Positions 33,866 to 42,900 of a stretch of 64,000 nucleotides of DNA are shown piece by piece. A model generated the notes under the pieces. That model saw nothing but the letters and a program-made list of their open reading frames with translations. It had not been told where the DNA came from and made no database searches. Location of the stretch: the NCBI GenBank assembly GCA_963820545.1, contig CAWGAJ010000001.1, positions 1,550,001-1,614,000 on the forward strand. Reading direction: 5' to 3'. Within the stretch, counting starts at the first letter, position 1, and each line of letters starts with the position of its first letter. Both the position numbers and the translations under genes were made by a program. The stretch comes from CAWGAJ01 sp963820545 (GTDB lineage: Bacteria; Planctomycetota; Planctomycetia; Pirellulales; Thermoguttaceae).

Positions 33866-34255
33866 TTAGCCGTTCCAGGCGTAAGTTCGTTGGAGGGCTA
33901 AACGAACCATGTTGGTGATTTGATTAACAGTCACTGTTTTTGAAAGGACGGAAAAAGCCTGGGCCAATATGGCCTGTTCGATGATCAAATCGTCCAATTG
34001 CGCGGAAAGCAAGATGCAAGGCAACATCGCCCGAAATTGTTTTAAGCGATGCAGGGTTTCCAAGCCCGAAAGTCTGGGCATGTGCACATCCAAAAGGACT
34101 AAATGCACTTCTTTACGATAAACGATGTCGAGGGCCTCTTCCCCATTTCCTGCCAGAAGTGTATGGAATCCCTTTGGTTCAAACGCCCCGCGCAGGGTTT
34201 CCCGAAACCCGGCATCGTCGTCAGTGATAAGTAGAGTGGGATGTTCCAACAACAT
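33866..34255 (-). CDS. Single-domain response regulator (CheY-like receiver)
   Basis: A 129-residue receiver with all phosphorylation residues: acidic pair in ITDDD (Asp12-Asp14), phospho-acceptor Asp56 in LVLLDVHMP, Ser84 in ILLSAQ and Lys106 in VLSKTV. No output domain follows. The ATG at 34255 (MLLEHPTLLITDDD) fits the receiver fold; the frame is open twelve codons further upstream. No histidine kinase is in the window, so it is probably an orphan acting by protein interaction or as an intermediate in a phosphorelay. It lies 281 bases upstream of the giant gene pair on the same strand, and it could be read into it. Confidence 0.9.
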   Translation of the reverse strand: MLLEHPTLLITDDDAGFRETLRGAFEPKGFHTLLAGNGEEALDIVYRKEVHLVLLDVHMPRLSGLETLHRLKQFRAMLPCILLSAQLDDLIIEQAILAQAFSVLSKTVTVNQITNMVRLALQRTYAWNG

Positions 34256-34787
34256 GGCAAATAACCCTAAAAAAACTGTTTCAAAAATCAAACTTGCAAT
34301 TTAAATGCCATTTTGCAGTTATTCTATTTGTGATTATGATAATCGCGCGTAACTCCTTCTTCTAAAATATATTACGATAAATCAATTTTTTAGTAAAAAT
34401 GAAAGAATGGATTTTCTTCAGAGAAATTTGCATTAAAAATGCAACCAATTTCTGCCGTTTTGGCAGAAAGGATGGGCTTGGCAAAGTGATAATCGAGCAC
34501 GAGGCGTTATAATACCACCCATAGAGTGTAAACAGGGCATTTTCAGGCTCAATAAATTACCTAATTACACTCCTATCGCCATACTTATTGGGGGCATTAA
34601 AAATGATTTCCATCCGAGGGGTGTTGACGTGCAATACCTGCCTCGATTTACTGAACAAACGCCGAATTGCCCTTGAACGACGTCCCTAGGAACCTATAAT
34701 TCCGGGATTCAAGATCGGACGCAATATTTTGTACAACAGAAAGCGGTAGTTTTATCGGCCCCGGCAGCCGGCATTCCGGCCCGATAA
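34256..34787. other. Intergenic region, about 530 bp, with a hairpin
   Basis: AT-rich region between the receiver gene (minus) and tRNA-Gly (plus). A perfect 8-base stem TTTCTGCC/GGCAGAAA at 34449-34469 encloses a GTTTT loop. No coding frame is convincing. The promoter of the tRNA should lie in its right part; TTGACG-like hexamers occur but without a clear -10 partner. Confidence 0.4.
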
Positions 34788-34860
34788 GCGGGTGTAGCTC
34801 AGTTGGTAGAGCGCCACCTTGCCAAGGTGGTTGTCGTGGGTTCGAATCCCATCACCCGCT
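34788..34860 (+). tRNA. tRNA-Gly (anticodon GCC)
   Basis: A 73-base cloverleaf. Acceptor GCGGGTG (34788-34794) pairs with CACCCGC (34853-34859), discriminator T. The D arm has AGCTCAGTTGGTAGAGC, the anticodon arm CCACCTTGCCAAGGTGG has loop TTGCCAA with GCC, the T arm has GTGGGTTCGAATCCCAT with the invariant TTCGA. The CCA end is not encoded. It is 38 bases upstream of tig on the same strand. Confidence 0.98.
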
Positions 34861-34898
34861 CTATTTCAATTTTCAAACGATGATCCCAATGTAACGGC

Positions 34899-36458
34899 AT
34901 GATCATGGCTGACAAGAAAAATCCAGATTGGGACGAATCCGCGTCTAACACCGAAGCGCTCGCCGCGGAAGAGACGGTCGAGGAAGAAAAGCAGCGATTG
35001 AATCTCGGCCTGGATATTCAAACGCGCAGCACTTGCGAGCGTCACATCACGGTGAGCATTCCCCGCGAGGACATCGATCGTTATTTTGACAATGAGTTTT
35101 CCGAACTGATGCCCACGGTCGAGGTTCCCGGTTTCCGACCCGGCCGGGCGCCGCGGAAACTGGTGGAGGCCAGGTTTCGCAAGGACGTAACCGAAAAGGT
35201 CAAGTCGCAATTGCTCATCGACAGCCTGGCGCAAATTCACGACGAGCAAAAGATCGCGGCCATCGGCGAACCGGATTTGGACCTCGAGGCGGTGGACATA
35301 CCCAAGGAAGGCCCGCTGACTTTTGAATTCAACTTGGAAGTGCGGCCCGAATTCGCTTTGCCCAAATGGAAGGGCTTGCGCATGGAAAAACCGGTCCGGG
35401 AAATCACCGAGGGCGACGTCGACGAAGCCTTGCGCAACATCCTGGCCAACCGCGGCCGCTTGGCGCCTTTTGATGGGCCGGCCGAGCCGGGCGACTACCT
35501 TACACTCAATCTCACCTTCAAGGACGGCGAGCGGGTGCTTTCCAGCTCCGCGGAAGAAGTGATCCGCATCCGGCCGGTGCTGAGTTTTCGCGATGGGAAG
35601 ATCGAGGGCTTCGACAAACTGATGACCGGCGTTCGTGCCGGCCAGTCGCGGCAAGGCGAGGCGCAAGTGGTGGCCGACGCTCCCAATCCGGCCTTGCGCG
35701 GCAAGACGATCACCGCGCTCTTGGAGGTGCTGGAAGTGAAAAAGCTGGAAATTCCCGAGTTGACCAGGGAACTACTCGACGAATTGGGCGGCTTCGAACT
35801 CCAGTCCGATCTGCGCGATGCCATCCAGGATCAGCTCGGCCGCCAATTGGAATACGAACAGCGGCGCCGCGTGCGGGAGCAAATCACCGCCGCCTTGACC
35901 GAAGCGGCGAATTGGGAACTGCCCCCGGAACTATTAAGGCGGCAGAGCCAACGCGAATTGCAGCGGGCGGTTTTGGAACTGAAACGCAGCGGCTTCAGCG
36001 AGGACGAAATCCGCGCCCATGAAAGCAAACTTTATCAGAACAGCATGGCCGGCACGGCCCGGGCGCTGAAGGAACATTTTGTCCTGGAACGCATCGCCGA
36101 GGAGGAAGGCGTCGACGTCGAAGAGGCCGATTACGAGCAGGAAATCAAGTTGCTCGCCGAGCAGAGCGGCGATTCGCCGCGCCGCGTGCGAGCGCGGCTG
36201 GAAAAAAGCGGCAACATGGACGTGCTCCGCAACCAGATCGTCGAGCGCAAGGTTATCGATCTGATCCTCCAGCATGCCACTTTCCGGGAAGTGCCCTTTG
36301 AATTTGAACGCACCGACACGGAAGCCATCGATCAGACCCTGGGCGGCGAACACGGCGATATTCCCGCTGCCAAACCGGCAGCGCACGAACATCACGAGGG
36401 AGGGCCGAGGGGCGAGGGACGAGGAATGAGGGCGCGGGACGAGGCATGTAAGGAATGA
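34899..36458 (+). CDS. tig: Trigger factor, ribosome-associated chaperone
   Basis: Binds the ribosomal exit tunnel and shields nascent chains; also a peptidyl-prolyl isomerase. The ribosome-docking signature VPGFRPGRAPRKLVE is at about residues 78-92 in the N-terminal domain. An FKBP-like domain follows (about 180-265, GDYLTLNLTFKDGERVL), and a long helical C-terminal arm domain. The length of 519 is longer than the usual 430-450: the first 35 residues are an acidic extension and the last 40 are low-complexity (HEHHEGGPRGEGRGMRARDE), the latter encoded by a G-rich simple tract. ATG 34899 or 34905 may be the start. It precedes two clpP genes, a widespread order. Confidence 0.93.
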   Translation: MIMADKKNPDWDESASNTEALAAEETVEEEKQRLNLGLDIQTRSTCERHITVSIPREDIDRYFDNEFSELMPTVEVPGFRPGRAPRKLVEARFRKDVTEKVKSQLLIDSLAQIHDEQKIAAIGEPDLDLEAVDIPKEGPLTFEFNLEVRPEFALPKWKGLRMEKPVREITEGDVDEALRNILANRGRLAPFDGPAEPGDYLTLNLTFKDGERVLSSSAEEVIRIRPVLSFRDGKIEGFDKLMTGVRAGQSRQGEAQVVADAPNPALRGKTITALLEVLEVKKLEIPELTRELLDELGGFELQSDLRDAIQDQLGRQLEYEQRRRVREQITAALTEAANWELPPELLRRQSQRELQRAVLELKRSGFSEDEIRAHESKLYQNSMAGTARALKEHFVLERIAEEEGVDVEEADYEQEIKLLAEQSGDSPRRVRARLEKSGNMDVLRNQIVERKVIDLILQHATFREVPFEFERTDTEAIDQTLGGEHGDIPAAKPAAHEHHEGGPRGEGRGMRARDEACKE

Positions 36459-36555
36459 GGAATAAAACAATACAACCGCGCGGTTTCGCAGTAACCACTC
36501 TCCACTAACCACTAAAAAAGTAACGGACTACCCGCTGCAATCGGAAGGATCTGGC

Positions 36556-37182
36556 ATGAGCAACTCTTCGCGGCCTTGGATCGTTGATCCGCAAGCATCT
36601 TATCGCGATTATCAGCGGCAGCGTCAACTGACCCTGGGCGACTTGTTGCTGGAAAACCGCATTATCCTGATCCAGGGCGAAATCCACGACGCCAACGCCA
36701 ACGAATTGGTAATGAAGCTTTTGTACTTGCAAAGCGATAACCGCCGCAAGAACATCGATTTCTACATCAATTCGCCCGGCGGCAGTGTGAGCGCCACCCT
36801 GGCCATTTACGACACCATGCAAATCCTCAGTTGCCCGGTGTCGACGTATTGCCTGGGCGTGGCGGCCAGCGGCGGCGCGGTGCTTCTGGCCGGCGGCAGC
36901 AAGGGCAAGCGTTTCGCCTTGCCGCACGCCAAGGTGATGATCCACCAGCCTTACGGCCAAGTGGGCGGCCAGGTTTCGGACATCGAAATCCAGGCCAACG
37001 AAATCCTCAAAACCCGCGAGGTGCTGAACCTCATCCTTTCCCAGCACACCGGGCAGCACATGGAGCGGATCAGCAAAGACACCGACCGCGACTTTTACAT
37101 GGACGCCCAGCAAGCAAAGGATTACGGCATTGTCGACGATATCCTCACAAAACAATCCGTCGAGGTCGCGGAAGAAGAATAA
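36556..37182 (+). CDS. clpP: ATP-dependent Clp protease proteolytic subunit (ClpP, copy 1)
   Basis: A 208-residue serine peptidase that forms the degradative chamber with a Clp ATPase. The catalytic triad is Ser105 (GVAASGGAVLL), His130 (MIHQP) and Asp179 (DTDRD). At the Ser motif the usual ASMG is ASGG. It has an extended N-terminus of about 15 residues compared with the second copy. It lies 97 bases behind tig and 29 bases before the second clpP. Confidence 0.93.
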   Translation: MSNSSRPWIVDPQASYRDYQRQRQLTLGDLLLENRIILIQGEIHDANANELVMKLLYLQSDNRRKNIDFYINSPGGSVSATLAIYDTMQILSCPVSTYCLGVAASGGAVLLAGGSKGKRFALPHAKVMIHQPYGQVGGQVSDIEIQANEILKTREVLNLILSQHTGQHMERISKDTDRDFYMDAQQAKDYGIVDDILTKQSVEVAEEE

Positions 37183-37211
37183 TTATTAAAGTTATCAGTG
37201 GAGTTTCACTT

Positions 37212-37796
37212 ATGCCCTTGATTCCGTACGTTATCGAAAAGAGCGGCCGCGAAGAGCGGGCCATGGACATCTACAGCCGGCTGCTGAAGGACCGCATCAT
37301 CTTTCTTGGCATGCAAATCAACGACGAAGTGGCCAACGCGGTGGTCGCGCAACTGCTGTTTTTGCAGTCCGAAGACCCCAAAGCCGACGTGCACATGTAT
37401 ATCAACTCGCCCGGCGGAAGCATTCCCGCCGGTTTGGCGATTTACGACACGATGCAATTTGTCAACTGCGACGTGGCCACCTACTGCGTGGGGCAATGCG
37501 CCTCGATGGGCGCCGTGCTTTTGGCGGCGGGCACGCCGGGCAAACGAAAAGCCCTGCCCAATTCGCGGATCATGATCCACCAGCCCCTGGCCGGCATGGA
37601 AGGCAGCGCCGAAGACATCCTCATCCACGCCAAGGAGTTCATCAAGGTCAAGGAACGGCTGAATCGCATCCTCATCAAACATACCGGCCATCCTCTGGAG
37701 AAAATCGAAAAAGACACCGACCGCGACCGCTTCATGTCCGCCGAAGAGGCGCTGGAATACGGCTTGATCGACCACATCATCGAACACGCTGGATGA
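37212..37796 (+). CDS. clpP: ATP-dependent Clp protease proteolytic subunit (ClpP, copy 2)
   Basis: A 194-residue ClpP with catalytic Ser98 (GQCASMGAVLL), His123 (MIHQP) and Asp172 (DTDRD). MPLIPYVIEKSGREERAMDI is the standard ClpP start; the frame is open far upstream into the first clpP, but those residues are an antisense-like reading with no family similarity. Two different ClpP subunits next to each other suggest a mixed or alternative tetradecamer. ClpX is not in the window. Confidence 0.95.
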   Translation: MPLIPYVIEKSGREERAMDIYSRLLKDRIIFLGMQINDEVANAVVAQLLFLQSEDPKADVHMYINSPGGSIPAGLAIYDTMQFVNCDVATYCVGQCASMGAVLLAAGTPGKRKALPNSRIMIHQPLAGMEGSAEDILIHAKEFIKVKERLNRILIKHTGHPLEKIEKDTDRDRFMSAEEALEYGLIDHIIEHAG

Positions 37797-37952
37797 CATT
37801 TTTTTGGACTTTGTGACAGACATTCAGCCCGCCGTGAACACGCGGCGAGATAAATATACTTTTCCTTACTCTTGTCAAACTGATAACTCGTCACAACTGA
37901 GGAACGCCAAAAGGTTGTTCCGCATAACTTTTTTTTAACGCGCGAGGTTGTT

Positions 37953-38432
37953 ATGAAACCGTGGCTTTTCGCCGTCGTGGGAGGGGCTCTTTGTGCCTTG
38001 GCCGGATGCCGTTCCGACCCTGCTATCACCTTGCTGGAGCGGCAAAACCGCATGTTGGAAGACGAAGTCTACCGGCTGCGGGGGATCGTTAATGATTACG
38101 AGACGGGCATGGTACAAAGTTGTAGCGAAACAGAAGGCGCGGAAACTATATCCACTCACCCCGACACGACTCCGGGGTCCGCTGCTGGTGCGCCGGCGGC
38201 GCGGAGTAAAAAAGCGCCGTCCCGTCAAACCGTTCAGCCGCCCACGGTGGAGCTGCCCAGCGAAGCCCAGCCGCCCGGCGTAGTTCCCGAGTCTCTTCAG
38301 CGGCCTGCCGGAACAAAAGCCCCGGGCAATTCCGGCAAATCCAATGTGCCCGATGCGCCCAAGCAACTGGAAGGACCATCAGGGCCGAATTTGCCCGGAC
38401 CGCTATGCGCCGGAAAAAAACAAAACAACTAA
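37953..38432 (+). CDS. Planctomycete lipoprotein-like protein, N-terminal part (interrupted)
   Basis: Begins with a lipoprotein-type signal: hydrophobic WLFAVVGGALCALAGC with the lipobox Cys at residue 19 (LAGC). Next comes a short coiled segment ITLLERQNRMLEDEVYRLRG and a Pro/Ala-rich linker. The frame stops at 38432 just after a run of seven A (38414-38420); the next frame there continues with EKNKTTKPALIQPTSGFEPI. The first part is therefore an anchor, coiled coil and linker. Confidence 0.75.
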   Translation: MKPWLFAVVGGALCALAGCRSDPAITLLERQNRMLEDEVYRLRGIVNDYETGMVQSCSETEGAETISTHPDTTPGSAAGAPAARSKKAPSRQTVQPPTVELPSEAQPPGVVPESLQRPAGTKAPGNSGKSNVPDAPKQLEGPSGPNLPGPLCAGKKQNN

Positions 38433-39105
38433 ACCTGCTCTGATACAACCCACCAGCGGATTTGAACCCATTGCCCGGGCCGATAGCAAAGACGTCGGCC
38501 AATTGGTGCTTAACCGTATGCTCACCGGCGGCTACAACGACAACGGCAAGCCGGGCGACAGCGGCGTGTTGGTGGTCCTGGAAACCCGGGACGCCAAGGG
38601 TCGGCGCCTGGAAGCCCCGGCCGACGTCTCCGTGGTGTTATTAGATCCGGCCAAAACCGGCGATATGGCGCGGTTTGCACGTTGGGATTTCGCGGCCGGC
38701 GAAACCGCCAAACTCTTCCGCGGCAACGGCGTGTCCCGGGGGATGTATATTGAATGTCCCTGGCCCGGCAGTCCGCCCGAACATAGCCGGCTACACCTAT
38801 TTGTGCGCTACACCACGCGCGATGGCCGCAAGTTGGAGGTCGATCAACCTATTGAAGTGGGCCTGCCCAGCGAAAATATTTCCCGCTGGACGCCCGCTGA
38901 TTCAGAAAAACAATCGGCAAAGCTGTCTCAACGCGAGTTTACTTCGCAACAGTCAGATACAAAACTGACCGAATTTGAATCAGCAGATTCGTCTACAAAC
39001 GATTTCTCTTCTCGGCTTCGCACCCGATCAATGCGCTCTCAATCCCGGAATAGTGCGCCTATATTTAATCGCCCTGTCTGGTTGCCTGAGCGGGATAGTA
39101 GATAG
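38344..39105 (+). CDS. Planctomycete lipoprotein-like protein, C-terminal part (interrupted)
   Basis: Coding part in this frame begins near 38411. A single soluble beta-rich domain follows: DVGQLVLNRMLTGGYNDNGK, LVVLETRDAKGRRL, VVLLDPAKTGDMARFARWDF, and HLFVRYTTRDGRKLEVDQ, with a Ser/Thr-rich tail. Together with the first part it would be a lipoprotein of about 380 residues. I do not recognise a named domain; the layout of coiled coil plus beta domain is common in planctomycetes. Confidence 0.7.
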   Translation: MCPMRPSNWKDHQGRICPDRYAPEKNKTTKPALIQPTSGFEPIARADSKDVGQLVLNRMLTGGYNDNGKPGDSGVLVVLETRDAKGRRLEAPADVSVVLLDPAKTGDMARFARWDFAAGETAKLFRGNGVSRGMYIECPWPGSPPEHSRLHLFVRYTTRDGRKLEVDQPIEVGLPSENISRWTPADSEKQSAKLSQREFTSQQSDTKLTEFESADSSTNDFSSRLRTRSMRSQSRNSAPIFNRPVWLPERDSR

Positions 39106-39175
39106 TTAAGCATGTGAGGTCGGTTGGGTGAGTTCGGGTCCAGTCGCAAGTAGTTTTTATTGGTTTACCTTTTGG

Positions 39176-39838
39176 CTATGCAGGCGTCACCAGAAAGGGC
39201 AGATTGCAGATGAAGGTGTCGAAATGGCCTTTTATCAAGGAGGCGGTTTTTCGATAGATGCCCGCGAAGAGGAACGGCGGCCAAAGGAAGTGGACTACCT
39301 GGATCATCTGTAACGTCTGCCAGCGCACCGCCGGATTAGGGCTGGGCACAACCAAAAAATAGATGACCGCGAATCCGCTCACGATGGCCAAAAATCCCAG
39401 GGTTTGAAAGACAAAACCCAAGATCAACAAAATCCGGGGCCGGGGCACGGCCAAGGCGTAATCCACGCGCGTGGTTCGGTCGGAAAGCGGCGTGAAGCGC
39501 ATCTGGCCTTGCATGGTCAGCAGGGCCCTGGTCTGCCCGGGCAGATATTCACTCGGCGTTTCAAACTCGATCAGCTCGTCGGTGCGCTGGCAAATGCGCA
39601 TGGACTTGGCGGCCAGGAGCGCGGCGGCTTTTTGGGATAGTTCGGCGGCCCGGCCTTCCACCTCCGCCGATCCGTGGACGATGTTCGGCGGCGTCTGTTC
39701 CTCGGGCAGGGTGAACTGTTCGACGTTATTTCTTCCCCTTCGTATCGTGGCCGTCAAAAAACGCAGGCCCTCCACCCAGACCAGAACACTCACGGCGGTT
39801 ATGCCATAAAGCACAAGTTCGGCAGTCGAAGGATTCAT
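39176..39838 (-). CDS. Membrane protein with a soluble central domain, unknown function
   Basis: A 220-residue protein with one N-terminal helix (ELVLYGITAVSVLVWVEGLR), a soluble region of about 90 residues (FTLPEEQTPPNIVHGSAEVE to RVDYALAVPRP) and two further helices at about 137-165 and 178-195, ending in the cytoplasm or outside depending on orientation. The soluble part with TLLTMQGQMRF-like strands and RTTRVDYALA resembles an SRPBCC/START-like fold, only as a guess. It stands alone; gap of about 100 bases to the giant gene. Confidence 0.65.
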   Translation of the reverse strand: MNPSTAELVLYGITAVSVLVWVEGLRFLTATIRRGRNNVEQFTLPEEQTPPNIVHGSAEVEGRAAELSQKAAALLAAKSMRICQRTDELIEFETPSEYLPGQTRALLTMQGQMRFTPLSDRTTRVDYALAVPRPRILLILGFVFQTLGFLAIVSGFAVIYFLVVPSPNPAVRWQTLQMIQVVHFLWPPFLFAGIYRKTASLIKGHFDTFICNLPFLVTPA

Positions 39839-39938
39839 GAAATACCGTTCCGCGATAAGGGATTATATTCTTAGAATAAAACATGTGCGCGTTTTGAGTG
39901 CATCACCACAGTAGTTATACACTATGTAGTTGATGTAG

Positions 39939-42900
39939 TTAAGGTTGGTATCCGGCAAGAAAGGCATCCGCCGCGTTTTGGCGCGGTCTGTTTTTCTTTA
40001 AAAGATAATTCTTAATAATGCCCTGCTCCAGATCGCTCAGCCAATTAACCTTGTCAGCGTTCAGTTCGCCTTCGAGATCTTTCCCCGCAGCAGTCTGTCC
40101 GAAAACAGCGTCGTGGAAAAGGGCCCGGTCAAAAACGGCATTCCGGGGCTGTTCGGCCTGGCGCTTTATTTCCTCAAACGAGGAAAAAGCCGCTGCCGCG
40201 CCCTGGACGCCGGCATCTGCCAGAGCCTTGCCCGGAGGCGATATTTCCCTCAGCGGCTGCGAAAGCCGATTAAATTCAAACAGATTGTATGCAAAAACCA
40301 TGGTCTTGGTCGCCAAGAGGTCGCTGGCAGGCAAGCTGCTTGAGGCGGTCATGGCGCCGCTGTCGCCCAATAGGCTGTTGGCAAACGGCAAGGCAACCGG
40401 CATGACCTCAGCCGGCGGAGTGATGATGGACGTGGCGATGGACGATACCAGCGGCGCGGCCGCCAGCGATGCAAGCGGCATGACAGCCGAAGCTTCCATG
40501 GACGACGCAGCGACCGCCGACGTGTCCGGCGGCGGCGCGGCCGCCAGGGCTAACGGTTGCATGGTATCCTCAGCGGCCAGCGGACCGGTAAGCAACCATA
40601 AACTAGCACCCGAATTGTGACGGGCAATCAAATCGTCGGAGGCATTCACCTGGCGGTCGCGATTGTAATCATAAGCATTGCCGACCGACGCCAAGGTAAA
40701 GCCCGTGCGGTTGCTGCGAGAGGCTTGTTCATCGCTGGTATTCACTGCGGCGTCGTTGCCCGACTCGCCGATCAGATTGCCAAAGTAAAACACGTCCGCG
40801 ACGGACAGGCCCGTGTTGGTGTTGGCCTTGACCGTTACTTGCAGCCACTGGTTTTTGATTGAGTTGCCGGCGATGTCGTCCCAGGTGATGGTTACCCGGT
40901 CCGAACCGCCGGCGCCCTGGCCCTGGCGCACAGAGACGCTGCTCGGCGCGGGCCCTGTACTCCAGCCGGAAGGATAGTTGTCGTTGCCGACTTTGAACTG
41001 GAAATCGGCGGCGGTTAAACCCAAGGGGTTTGTAGGATTTTGAATGTCGATGATGATCCCGTTAATGCCGCGGCTGTAACTGGTGTAGTTGGCAGAGGTG
41101 GCGGTCGGGCCGGGCAAAAGGGCCTGCTTATTGGTGGCAATGGCATTGTCATCATAGACGTTGGCCGCCGGATCGCCGTTGGGATAATCCATATGCCAAT
41201 CAAACATCGAATTGTTGTAAAAGACCATGCGCCCGGCGATGGATGAGTAGACGACTACGCCGACTGAGCTGGTGACGGTCAAACCGCCGGAGTCCATGAT
41301 CGTCACTTGTAAATTGTACGTGCCGGCCTTGGTGAAGGTGGCCACGGTGTTCTTGGCGTCGTGGGTGCCGTTGATGCTGAAGCTTACCGGCGCGGGCGGC
41401 GTGCCGGTAGCGGCCCAAGTGTATTTCAAATTTCCCTCTCCGCCGTCGTCGGTGCCCAAGACGCTGAGATTGAACGTGGTGCTGGTAATGGGCGAGGCGC
41501 TGGCCGGCGTGGCAACCGTGGGGGCAGTGTTCGCACTAGTGATCGAGACATTGGAAAACTGAGTAGTGGCCAGTGTATCAGTAGACTTGGAACAAGCCGT
41601 CAACCCTCCGAGGGTCAAGACGCCCATACTGATCGTTCGAGTTGAGCCGTTTGGGAACAGGTTCCAAGTAGTGCCGTCAGTGCTGTAATAGCCCGTAAAT
41701 ACATTGCCTACTCGAGTCAACTTGAACCATATCGGTACGGCCACGTAGCCCGTAGAATAACTGGACGAACCTCCATCCGAGGAGCGCCAATTGAAAAAGA
41801 TGTGATTCTTAGAATCGGAGGTGGCGACCACGCTTACATAACGCGAGGTGGCGGAGGTTGAGTTGCGGATCATTATTCCGCCCCAGCCCGTGTCGGCGGA
41901 TTGCGAATCCACTTTGACGATAATAGTGCTATCGCCGATAAGTCCCTGAGTGACGAATTGGAATCCATCGCCCGAGCTGGCGTTGGAGCCTGTGACCTGA
42001 AAAACGCCGTTGGAGTAGATGGTGTGACCGGTAATGCCCACGTTGCCGATGTCCTGGGCAACCCACGGAGCAGGCAAAGTGATTGTGGCACTTACCTCGG
42101 ATGAGTTGGGGCTCCCGTTCGTTGCGCTTACCGCCGCGACCGCGTAGTAATATGTCGGGCCGCTGGTCACGGTCGTGTCGGAATAGGTGGTGTTTGTCAC
42201 GCCGGAGGCAATGGTTGTATAAGGCCCGCCGCTATTGTACGCTCGTCTGACCAAGTAACTAGTGGCGCCAGCACTGGCCGTCCAAGCCAAATCGACCTGG
42301 CTTGAGGAAACAGCCGTTACCGTTAAGCCCGTGGGCGCCGGAAGACCGGTAATCGACCCCATGACCTCGGCGGAATTAGCGCTTTCGCCGGATGAGCTTA
42401 CCGCCGAAACGACATAGTAATAGGTGCCGCTGACTTCTACGTTTGTATCCGAATAGCTGGCGCCGGTGACGCCGGTGGCGATCGTGTAGTAAGGCCCGCC
42501 GGTGTTGTCGGATCGTTTGATCCTATAGCTGGTAGCGCCCGCACTGGTCGTCCACGTCACATCGATCCGGCTGGGAGTAATCACAGCCGCCGCCACGTTT
42601 GTCGGCGCCGCCGGAGGTACAAGGCCGCTTTGGACTAGATAGATATTTGGAGTCGGCGGAGTGCTCATGCCGTCGCCAAGATAGTAGTCGATCATATTCG
42701 ACTGCATGTAGCCCTTGACCGTCATGCAGTTTCGGTATTCTGGGTTTTGTGCGAGGGTGTACAACCGAACGTCGCTGGAAATATCCGTCGTAAAGATCTG
42801 CAGTTCAGTGTGGTCGTACTTCTCGAAGATTATCTCTTCGCGCCAATCGCCAAAAATATCGCCATAAAACAAGGGGGCGTCTCTGGCGGTATTGACGGCG

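Noticed and set aside
36831..37211. Long N-terminal extension of the second clpP
   Set aside because: Overlaps the first clpP in another frame and has no ClpP similarity; 37212 is the standard start.
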